From: Prolixibacteraceae bacterium
GTDB lineage: Bacteria > Bacteroidota > Bacteroidia > Bacteroidales > Prolixibacteraceae
Length of the DNA: 64,000 nucleotides
Assembly: GCA_019459485.1 (NCBI GenBank)
Contig: JAIBEZ010000007.1
Span: 19,642-83,641 of the forward strand
Direction of reading: 5' to 3'
In this document: piece by piece, positions 31,891 through 38,690 of the stretch
Position numbering within the stretch: the first letter of the stretch is position 1
Layout: each line of letters opens with the position of its first letter
Position numbers and translations under genes: made by a program
Notes under the pieces: generated by a model
Told to the model about the DNA's origin: nothing
The model's database searches: none
What the model saw: the letters and a program-made list of their open reading frames with translations, nothing else

Positions 31891-32829
31891 ATGACCCAAA
31901 ATCAGGAAAATAAAATTAATTCACTTGAAACTCTTATTTTGTTTTGCGAGGAGAAAGCCGACACTACTGCAAATCTTCCGGAATTTGATCAAAATCTGGC
32001 GGAATTAAAAAGTACTGTAGCTGAAATAAAATTGACAGGCGAAAAACAAAAAAAAGGTTTGACCGGAATAGCTGCTACTAAAAAACAGCTACGAACCAAA
32101 TTAATTGACCTGGGCTCTGACAGCGCCCGGAAATTAACCTCTTATGCCACATTAAAAGAGCAATTCACCTTGCTTGGCACCATCGATTTTACAATTACTG
32201 ATTTCAATCGTTTTTCAGACCTTGAACTCAGAGACAATTGCCAGATCGTTTACAACGCAGCCCAGGAAATCCTCGAAGATCTGGGCAGTTATTTCATTAA
32301 CGAGGAAACGCAGGCCATTTTGCAGGGAGCAATTAACGATTTTAACAGTTCGATGAGTGCCCCGCGCCTCGGAGCGACTGCAAAAAGTCAGCTGACCAAG
32401 CAACTGGTTGTGTTATTCAAACGTGCTGAAGTTGCTGAAACCCGTATGAATGCTTCGGTTGAACTGATCAGAAATTCGAATGCTGATTTTTACAACGGAT
32501 ACCAGGCAGCGGGCAAAGTAATTAAACGCGGAAAGGCAAGTTTATCGGTTAGAGGAGTGGTTACAGAAGCTCAAACGAGCAACCCGCTTAAGGGGGTAAC
32601 CGTGACTTTTATTCCGGTAAACGGAACCGCAAAACTGATACAGGCATCGGGCAATGGTGCCGGTTTGGTTAAGAAAACTGCGGCCAAAGGTGGTTTTAAT
32701 ATTAAATCGCTCGAAGGCGGAACTTACCAGGTACTGTTTCAGAAACCTGGATATGCCGAATCAACCCAAGAAGTGAATGTAAACAATGGCGAACTATGTG
32801 TTGTGAACGCAACACTGGAAAAGAAATAA
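31891..32829 (+). CDS. Helical protein with C-terminal carboxypeptidase-regulatory-like domain
   Basis: 312 residues, no signal peptide. Residues 1-215 are alpha-helical and align with the whole protein at 6096-6782 (shared T...LRT.LID, YFI.EE..A.L...I.DFN, ADFY.GYQAAGK). Residues 218-312 form a beta-sandwich of the CarboxypepD_reg type: SVRGVVTEAQTSNPLKGVTV, GGFNIKSLEGGTYQVLFQKP and GYAESTQEVNVNNGEL. That domain is usually found in exported Bacteroidota proteins, so its presence on a protein without a signal is unusual. Array B lies upstream, as array A does for the paralogue, and a terminator follows. Function unknown; the two domains suggest a structural or binding role. Confidence 0.75.
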   Translation: MTQNQENKINSLETLILFCEEKADTTANLPEFDQNLAELKSTVAEIKLTGEKQKKGLTGIAATKKQLRTKLIDLGSDSARKLTSYATLKEQFTLLGTIDFTITDFNRFSDLELRDNCQIVYNAAQEILEDLGSYFINEETQAILQGAINDFNSSMSAPRLGATAKSQLTKQLVVLFKRAEVAETRMNASVELIRNSNADFYNGYQAAGKVIKRGKASLSVRGVVTEAQTSNPLKGVTVTFIPVNGTAKLIQASGNGAGLVKKTAAKGGFNIKSLEGGTYQVLFQKPGYAESTQEVNVNNGELCVVNATLEKK

Positions 32830-32860
32830 GCCAATCCACACATTCCATCCACCCAAAAGA

Positions 32861-32891
32861 AAGAGACCTGTGCATGGAGGGTCTCTTTTTT
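32861..32891 (+). terminator. Rho-independent terminator
   Basis: AAGAGACC and GGGTCTCTT form the stem, followed by a run of T. It begins 32 bp after the stop of the gene at 31891 and ends right before the first ATG of the next frame. Confidence 0.85.
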
Positions 32892-32916
32892 TATGAACAA
32901 ACCATACAAAAACCAA

Positions 32917-34164
32917 ATGAAAAAAAAGGACAAGGGCAAAAATGCACAGCAACAAAAGCAGGAAGAAATTCATCAGAAGAATTGCTACCTGAAACGGATA
33001 AAAGCAATGATGGGAATCATTGGAGATGAATCGGCTTTTGATCTTTTGGGAACGAAAGGGGTTGAATCTTTGTATTTTTTTCGGTTGCGTCCCGTGAAAC
33101 TAATAAGCGCCGAAAATTCAGATTTAAAGGCTACAAAACAAGACTTAATTGCGATGAACAAAGTCCTAAACTGGATGCTTCGAGATTCATTGGTTAATAT
33201 TGGTTCGGATAAAAAACAAATAAGCCTGTACGATTATTTTTGTTACCCCGAAACTATACTATTATACTGGCGAAATGTTGATAAAGATAACTGCCTAAAC
33301 CCGGAAGCTTTTAAAAATAAATTTCCAGTCTTCAATGATTTTGATTCTATAAGACTTGAAGCCTATCGAAAAAAAGAAGAATCTATGCAATTAATTTCAT
33401 TGTTCTTTACTCAGCTAGGACGTTTCACCATTCGGTTTGAGTTAGAAGCTTCAAAACTTGATACATCTTCATATCACCCAAAAGCCTTCTATAACAATTA
33501 CCTCGTTTACTTTGAGAAACCGGAAACCGAATTATTTGAAATTGATGGACACAAACGCACTATTTTCAGGATAAACATATACAATGAAAATAAGGTTACA
33601 GGAATAACTATAAAACCCGAACAGCTTGGAATAAATGGGCTATTAAAAGATCTTCCCCTAAAAGTTTACATACAAAAACATGCGCTCGACCGGATAAATG
33701 AGCGGATTGGGGATCATTTTACCGATTTAAATTATTCTGAAGTTATTGATATGGTCTTGAAGCATCAGACTTTTCCGACGGATGATGGTGGCTACTTGTT
33801 TCCATATACCTACATGAACAAAAGGCTGGGATACCTGAAAGCAAATATCTTTGGTGACCGATTGATTTTTCGTACTTTTTTATTTCTCACCAATAACGGT
33901 ACTCCTGAAGGAAATAAACTGGCTAAATTATTGGGTATTCAGAAAGCTGATAAGAAATACCTGGGCATTGATAACCTAAAAACGTTTATCAATTCGGATA
34001 TCGAATCGAACGAAAATCTAAAACGGATTTTTTGTCAGACTGGGTGCGGTGAATTGTTTGAGTTGATAAAAATTATGAGGATAAATCCATCTCCAACCAT
34101 TCATTGCGCCGATTTTTTGGAAAAATACCTTGGATTAAAGCGGGAAGAACAGTTAAATAAGTAG
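32917..34164 (+). CDS. Unknown protein with KHALDRINERIG motif
   Basis: 415 residues from the ATG at 32917. An in-frame ATG at 32893 exists, but it lies directly on the T tract of the preceding terminator, so the later one is preferred. The N-terminus is highly basic (KKKDKGKNAQQQKQEE). The only familiar motif is IQKHALDRINERIGDHF (about residues 255-271), like the H-A-x-x-R-x-x-x-R segment of small RelE/DUF4258-like nucleases, here inside a larger protein, followed by a strand-rich part (DGGYLFPYTYMNKRLGYLKA). No signal or membrane segment. The strong terminator and the four-helix-bundle-suffix gene downstream place it in an accessory stretch. I do not recognise a family. Confidence 0.55.
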   Translation: MKKKDKGKNAQQQKQEEIHQKNCYLKRIKAMMGIIGDESAFDLLGTKGVESLYFFRLRPVKLISAENSDLKATKQDLIAMNKVLNWMLRDSLVNIGSDKKQISLYDYFCYPETILLYWRNVDKDNCLNPEAFKNKFPVFNDFDSIRLEAYRKKEESMQLISLFFTQLGRFTIRFELEASKLDTSSYHPKAFYNNYLVYFEKPETELFEIDGHKRTIFRINIYNENKVTGITIKPEQLGINGLLKDLPLKVYIQKHALDRINERIGDHFTDLNYSEVIDMVLKHQTFPTDDGGYLFPYTYMNKRLGYLKANIFGDRLIFRTFLFLTNNGTPEGNKLAKLLGIQKADKKYLGIDNLKTFINSDIESNENLKRIFCQTGCGELFELIKIMRINPSPTIHCADFLEKYLGLKREEQLNK

Positions 34165-34253
34165 TAACTTTCGTTGGACAAATTTGACAATCATAACACT
34201 TTAACCGTCCACGAAGTCATAATTGTACAGCGAATGAAAAAAAACAAAAGCCA

Positions 34254-34799
34254 ATGGATAAACAATACAACCACGATGGTTTTATTCCCAAACATGGTGG
34301 TTACGAACGTTTGATAACCTACCAAAAAGCCGAAATTATTTACGATGGCACCTACTATTTCTGCAAAAAATATTTTCAACTTTATGACAGAACCATTGAC
34401 CAAATGATACAAGCTGCCCGTTCGGGCAAACAAAATATTGTTGAAGGGAGCATGGCGTCAGGGACTTCAAAAGAAATGGAAATCAAACTCACCAACGTTG
34501 CCCGGGCTTCGCTCGAAGAACTTTTAGTCGATTACAAAGACTTTTTGCGTATCCGCAAACTTCAAATCTGGGACAAGAAGCACTTCTATTATCCCCATCT
34601 CACAAAACTACTTACGACTCCTAACGCTACTTACGAAACTTACCAGAAAGGTATTGAAAGCTCCAATCCAGAGGTATCAGCCAATGTAATGATTGGCTTA
34701 ATCAAAATAACTTCCTACTTACTCGCCAAGCAGTTAAAAACTTTGGAAAAAGAATTTTTGCAGGAGGGTGGGCTGCGGGAACGAATGTCGCAGGCTTGA
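34254..34799 (+). CDS. Four-helix-bundle protein with suffix domain
   Basis: 181 residues. HGGYERLITYQKAEIIYDGT, YFCKKYFQLYDRTIDQMIQA, ARSGKQNIVEGSMASGTSKE and LTNVARASLEELLVDYKDFL are the S23-type helices; the C-terminal part (LIKITSYLLAKQLKTLEKEF and LQEGGLRERM) is the suffix domain of the TIGR04258 type. Sister family of the S23 protein at 13249 but with longer ends and without flanking 8-mer repeats. Function unknown; these genes are scattered singly in Bacteroidota genomes. It lies beside the truncated hydrogenase fragment that starts the next island. Confidence 0.88.
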   Translation: MDKQYNHDGFIPKHGGYERLITYQKAEIIYDGTYYFCKKYFQLYDRTIDQMIQAARSGKQNIVEGSMASGTSKEMEIKLTNVARASLEELLVDYKDFLRIRKLQIWDKKHFYYPHLTKLLTTPNATYETYQKGIESSNPEVSANVMIGLIKITSYLLAKQLKTLEKEFLQEGGLRERMSQA

Positions 34800-34887
34800 A
34801 TTGATGTAAGGCGGAAACAAAAATAAAAACAACTTTGAAAATCATCAACTTGTATATAAACTCCCTTTTTAGATTTCTCGTTTTCGC

Positions 34888-34962
34888 GTCAAATCCAGCA
34901 ACCCATTTATAATTGTAAGCGGATGAGCCGGATTTCCCGGAATGTAAAGATCGATGGGATGT
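34888..34962 (-). pseudogene. Partial duplicate of the 3' end of the HyfI-like gene
   Basis: GTCAAATCCAG, ATAATTGTAAGCGGATG, GCCGGATTTCCCGGAATGTA and AGATC occur in the same order and spacing as at 36173-36247, about 85 percent identical over 75 bp. That segment codes the last 24 or so residues of the HyfI-like gene. The two copies bracket HicBA remnants and HEPN/MNT, so this is the footprint of an insertion or duplication event. Confidence 0.75.
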
Positions 34963-34963
34963 T

Positions 34964-35038
34964 TTACTTCAATAAGTTCAGAAACTCATCCAGTTCCATG
35001 TCCAAATCTTCACGGATTATTTTACGCATCAATCCTTA
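34964..35038 (-). pseudogene. HicA toxin, C-terminal fragment
   Basis: The minus strand encodes GLMRKIIREDLDMELDEFLN followed by LLK and a stop, i.e. the last helix pair of HicA (LRKI..DLGI...EFL..L). The catalytic part is missing. It lies directly downstream of the HicB-like gene at 35047, so the toxin of that pair was cut off by the junction with the hydrogenase fragment. Confidence 0.65.
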
Positions 35039-35046
35039 GGAAGGTC

Positions 35047-35283
35047 TTAAACAATTGTCACCTGCATTTCTCTAAAACCCACAAAACGATTAAATCCTGA
35101 AACATTTGTTGTTTCTTCATCCATGCAAATATCGATCACCTCTTTGATGTTTCCCATGGCTTCATCAATGGTTTTGCCATAAGAGTAACAGCCTTTGAAA
35201 ACAGGGCAACTAACGATGTAAACATTGTCTTCGTCTTGCTCGACGAGGATAGGAAGGTGTAACATCTTGTCTTTTGGCATCAT
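35047..35283 (-). CDS. hicB: HicB-like antitoxin, now without full partner
   Basis: 78 residues. LPILVEQDEDNVYIVSCPVF, KGCYSYGKTIDEAMGNIKEV and IDICMDEETTN give the HicB/DUF1902-type fold start; the C-terminus GFNRFVGFREMQVTIV is the usual last strand. No DNA-binding domain is visible. The adjoining HicA has been reduced to its C-terminus, so this antitoxin has no active toxin here. Confidence 0.85.
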   Translation of the reverse strand: MMPKDKMLHLPILVEQDEDNVYIVSCPVFKGCYSYGKTIDEAMGNIKEVIDICMDEETTNVSGFNRFVGFREMQVTIV

Positions 35284-35426
35284 AATAGTTCTTTAAACGT
35301 CTGGTAATCTTATTAGTGCCTTGTAATTTACAAGGTAAAGATAACAAAAAAGAGTTGGCCAAAACAACTCACATTCTAAACGCTGCAGGGATTTGAACTT
35401 AAGTATTACCGGCGATTTGCTTTCCA

Positions 35427-35825
35427 TTATTCCTTTATTCCGATCATCTGAAGTGCCAGATTTCTAAACTCCTGTGCAATATTGATTGACAGTTCTAATT
35501 CTTCTTTTGTCAAATAAACGTTTTTATTCGGATATCTGATCTGAACACTGAACCCATTTAATAAGATTGCCTGATCATAGATATCTTCTGACAACGCTAT
35601 TTTTTGAGATAACAGATCCAGCAGGTAAACTAAATTATGGGTGCGTTGAAAATCAATCCCATAATAGACAAGCGAAGCTTTTAAGTATTTTTCAGTTGCC
35701 TGTTGACAATGAAATGCAATGGTGTCAAAATATTCAGGAATATGAAGAAAAATCAATTTAGCGGAACCCAAATCATGGTCAGCTTTATCAATCCACTCTC
35801 TGATCAACTGACTATCTGCGCTCAT
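35427..35825 (-). CDS. HEPN-domain protein (toxin of HEPN/MNT module)
   Basis: 132 residues, helical. LIREWIDKADHDLGSAKLIF, DTIAFHCQQATEKYLKASLV and FQRTHNLVYLLDLLSQK match the HEPN family, with the R-x-x-x-x-H-type catalytic site reduced to RTHNL; LINGFSVQIRYP-like LLNGFSVQIRYP is the conserved C-terminal segment. Classical HEPN proteins are metal-independent RNases. The nucleotidyltransferase partner gene overlaps it by 14 bp upstream and, in characterised pairs, inactivates HEPN by adding AMP. The module looks complete. Confidence 0.85.
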   Translation of the reverse strand: MSADSQLIREWIDKADHDLGSAKLIFLHIPEYFDTIAFHCQQATEKYLKASLVYYGIDFQRTHNLVYLLDLLSQKIALSEDIYDQAILLNGFSVQIRYPNKNVYLTKEELELSINIAQEFRNLALQMIGIKE

Positions 35826-36129
35826 AAAGAATCTTTGATGTTTTCACGACATTACTTAAAAAAGAATTTTTCTCTGTTTGCCCGTGTTCAAATTCCTGAT
35901 TGGTATAAACGAGTATATCCATAGGAACCATTGAGCCGATCAGCAATTTCTGAATATCAAAACTTCTCCGATGAGGTGGCAAATCGGTATCTTGAATAAT
36001 CAAAAGATCTATATCACTATCCATATTTGGAGTGCCTGCTGCATAGGAACCAAATAAAATAATTTTATCAGGATTGAATTTAGCGGCAATCCTATTAACG
36101 ATATCGTATATCTTTGATGTTTCAATCAT
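35812..36129 (-). CDS. MNT-type minimal nucleotidyltransferase (antitoxin)
   Basis: 105 residues. IILFGSYAAGTPNMDSDIDL carries the GS-x10-D-x-D catalytic motif of pol-beta-type minimal nucleotidyltransferases and PMDILVYT supplies the third Asp. It overlaps the HEPN gene downstream by 14 bp. In studied HEPN/MNT systems this enzyme polyadenylylates or AMPylates the HEPN toxin to neutralise it. All three acidic residues are present. It ends close (24 bp) to the 3' end of the HyfI-like gene. Confidence 0.88.
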   Translation of the reverse strand: MIETSKIYDIVNRIAAKFNPDKIILFGSYAAGTPNMDSDIDLLIIQDTDLPPHRRSFDIQKLLIGSMVPMDILVYTNQEFEHGQTEKNSFLSNVVKTSKILYERR

Positions 36130-36153
36130 GCCATTTATTAAATCAAACGCAAG

Positions 36154-36909
36154 TTACCATTTTTTCTTTCTGGTCAAATCCAGTAATCCATTAATAATTG
36201 TAAGCGGATGCGCCGGGTTTCCCGGAATGTACAGATCAACCGGATATTTGTCCAAAAAACTGCGGTTAAGGGCTGAACTGCCTGCATGAATTCCGCCACT
36301 GATGGCATCGGTTCCGACCAAAACAATTATTTTGGGTTCGGGAACGGCATCATAACAAATCTGTAAGGCTTCGGCCATATTTTCGGTAATCGGACCGGTA
36401 ATCACAATTCCATCGGCATGACGGGGCGATGCCACAAATTCGATCCCGTAACGCCCCATATCAAACTGTACATTATTCGAAGCATTCAATTCCCACTCGC
36501 AGCTGTTATCGCCACCGGCACTTACCTGCCTCAGCTTTAATGAACTTCCAAACACACGATGAATGTCGCTTCTGACCGTTTCCGGATTCACTTCGACCAA
36601 CTTGTCTTCGCCTTCTTTAACGATGAGACGTTCGCGTTCGTTGGTCGATATTTTATACTCGCTGGTAAACCTGATTTTGTTGGGAAATTGTTTGGCACAT
36701 TCACCACAGTATGTACATTTGCCCATATCGATGCTCACCGGATTGGACGCAATCGCATTAACCGGACACAAATCAATCAATTCAGTTTCATTTACCTTTT
36801 CGGTAGTAATAACAGGACGACCCCTGAAAATGCCGGGAACTTTTGTGGTCGCAGTATTCCGAATATATTGTTTCCCCTGATGATAGACTATCCTTAAGTT
36901 ATTGAACAT
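36154..36909 (-). CDS. HyfI/NuoB-like subunit fused to ferredoxin part, N2 ligands lost
   Basis: 251 residues. N-terminal part: a half ferredoxin with Cys48 (CPVNAI) and CTYCGEC (Cys65, 68, 71), enough for one [4Fe-4S]. C-terminal part is NuoB-like: VITGPITENMAEALQ, EPKIIVLVGT, IHAGSS and VDLYIPGNPAHPL align with HyfI/EchC. The four N2 ligands of that family (C..C, GTC, PGCP) read GGDNSC, GTD and PGNP, so three of four are replaced (Asp134, Asp201, Asn231); only Cys137 remains. The proximal cluster can therefore hardly form. Last gene of the operon, fusion of HyfH- and HyfI-like parts. The 3' end is duplicated at 34888-34962. Confidence 0.85.
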   Translation of the reverse strand: MFNNLRIVYHQGKQYIRNTATTKVPGIFRGRPVITTEKVNETELIDLCPVNAIASNPVSIDMGKCTYCGECAKQFPNKIRFTSEYKISTNERERLIVKEGEDKLVEVNPETVRSDIHRVFGSSLKLRQVSAGGDNSCEWELNASNNVQFDMGRYGIEFVASPRHADGIVITGPITENMAEALQICYDAVPEPKIIVLVGTDAISGGIHAGSSALNRSFLDKYPVDLYIPGNPAHPLTIINGLLDLTRKKKW

Positions 36910-37184
36910 GATGTGTCGCTTTATGAATTATATCTAATGAAACTACATTTTTAAAGGTCTTTCACTTCCGTCCGAAAAGAGGTATTGCATTGAACAACAA
37001 TCTTGCGCGGACGGTTTCACTTTTTACTCTTCATCCGTTGGCTGAAGCCAACGGCAAAGGATATCGTTCTAATCATTTTTTTCGCGATATCCTTTACCGC
37101 TAAATGAATGTGATGGTCTGTATCCTAAACCAGAATCCCAAGGCTTTCCCCTAACTTAAGGGGAACTGGAAGGGGGCTTCTTTC
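36910..37184. repeat. Repeat-filled gap inside the operon
   Basis: Holds the CCGTCCGAAA...GCGCGGACGG repeat (36968-37026, also at 601-660), the inverted pairs CCGTTGGCT/AGCCAACGG (about 37048-37068) and AGGATATCG/CGATATCCT (about 37068-37094), and a CCCCTAACTTAAGGGGAACTGGAAGGGGG element (about 37148-37176). No gene. It separates the HyfG-like and HyfI-like genes, which are adjacent elsewhere. Confidence 0.7.
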
Positions 37185-38687
37185 CTATAAATCGTGGCCC
37201 GAATACGACAAGCTAAAACTCTTGTTGCAGATCGGAAAATCGGAAATTTCGTTGTTACGCACAGCCAGCGCCAAAGCCAGCCAATTGTGAAATGACGGAT
37301 CCTTTATTTTATACAAAATCAATTCTCCTGAATTGTCAGTAATGGCGCAATGGCAAATCTCACCTCTCCAACCTTCAACCAATGAAAGTGTAAAAGAATT
37401 GGGTTTCGGACTGCCAATCATCGGCTCTTTTTCAACATATTCCGGAACGTTTGCAATCATATCGCGGATGTATTGCATCGACTGCATTACTTCCTGCCTG
37501 CGTATCTGCACGCGCGAATAAACGTCTCCGTGATGTTTTACAATTGGTTCGTGCGTAATTTCAGGATAAAGACTGTATGGATGCGATGAACGAATATCGC
37601 GGCTTAATCCACTCATGCGAGCCGCCATTCCAACCGTACCAATCGACAAAACATCGTCGTACGAAACCACGCCGGTTCGTTCAAACCTGGAAAGGGCGCT
37701 GGGAAGCTGGAACAATTGTTTGTTCATTTCCACAAAATCGGGCTCATAGGCTTCCAATACCTCAGTGAGCCGTTTTGCCAATTCCGGAGTAAATGGAAAC
37801 TGGTTGCGTCCCGGCCTGATCAATCCTTTCGACAACCGGTTTCCGCCCCATTCCTGCATGAAATTAATAAGCGGCGTCCTCAAACGACCAAGGACAGAAT
37901 TGCCCAACTGATAGGCAATGTCGGCACAAACCGCGCTCAAATCGCCGGTATGAATTGCCATTCGCTCCATCTCCAATGCAAGCGTTCTCGAAAATTCAAT
38001 ATCGCGTGAGGGCTGAATTCCGCAAAGGCTTTCCCAAACATGCGAGAAAGTGGTGGTATGCCCGACAACCGTATCGCCGGCAATTGATTCGGCAAGGGTT
38101 GAACGTTGGAGCAGATTTTTCTTATCCAGAAATTGTTGCTCGATTCCGCGGTGCTGATATCCCAATTGGATTTCTAGATGCAAAATTTGTTCGCCGTTGC
38201 ATATAAACCGGAAATGTCCGGGTTCAATAATTCCGGCGTGTATTGGACCAACAGCGACTTCGTGCAATTCATCGCTGTCGATGGAGTAAAAAGGGTAATT
38301 GGCAATGGTTTTTGACTGATCGAAGCGTTTTTTGGAATACCTGACGGGTTTCAGCCACGGATGATCTTTATAGCCAACACCAAAGTTCTCATGAATTTCG
38401 CGTTCAAATTTTTCGAAGCAATGGTGCCGGGCGGTAAATGAATCAAGCGCATCCGCTGAATTCACCAAACAGGACGATACATGTATATTGTGGGTATTGT
38501 CGTCAGCAATGCAGCAAATCAGTTTAATCTGATTTCCAACCGGATATCCGAAATAGTTTACACAATGCCTTTCCGGAGAACTGAGAATGAAACCAGTATT
38601 CATTTCCAGAAACGTCGCATAGTTTACTTCAGGAATATCGGCCACCGGAATGGTCTGATTGTTTAATATCGTTGTGAAGTTTTCCAT
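37185..38687 (-). CDS. HyfG/NuoCD-like large subunit without NiFe ligands
   Basis: 500 residues: an N-terminal NuoC-like part (HHCFEKFEREIHENFGVGY, about 88-106) fused to a NuoD/hydrogenase-large-like part (VGPIHAGIIEPGHFRF, LQLGYQHRGIE-like LEIQLGYQHRGIEQQF, RLRTPLIN, GWRGEICHCAITD). In group 4 hydrogenases the NiFe site is bound by RxCGxC and DPCxxC. Here the first position reads AGDTVVGHTTTFSH (about 203-216) and the C-terminus SDFPICNKSFSLSYSGHDL (482-500); neither CxxC pair is present. So the subunit cannot bind NiFe in the usual way, as in Ehr complexes. Fourth to last region of the operon, next to the HyfF-like gene with a 3-bp gap. Confidence 0.9.
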   Translation of the reverse strand: MENFTTILNNQTIPVADIPEVNYATFLEMNTGFILSSPERHCVNYFGYPVGNQIKLICCIADDNTHNIHVSSCLVNSADALDSFTARHHCFEKFEREIHENFGVGYKDHPWLKPVRYSKKRFDQSKTIANYPFYSIDSDELHEVAVGPIHAGIIEPGHFRFICNGEQILHLEIQLGYQHRGIEQQFLDKKNLLQRSTLAESIAGDTVVGHTTTFSHVWESLCGIQPSRDIEFSRTLALEMERMAIHTGDLSAVCADIAYQLGNSVLGRLRTPLINFMQEWGGNRLSKGLIRPGRNQFPFTPELAKRLTEVLEAYEPDFVEMNKQLFQLPSALSRFERTGVVSYDDVLSIGTVGMAARMSGLSRDIRSSHPYSLYPEITHEPIVKHHGDVYSRVQIRRQEVMQSMQYIRDMIANVPEYVEKEPMIGSPKPNSFTLSLVEGWRGEICHCAITDNSGELILYKIKDPSFHNWLALALAVRNNEISDFPICNKSFSLSYSGHDL

Positions 38688-38690
38688 TTT

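Noticed and set aside
32893..32916. First ATG of the unknown gene at 32893
   Set aside because: It directly follows the T tract of a strong terminator, leaving no leader; the ATG at 32917 is preferred, though not proven.
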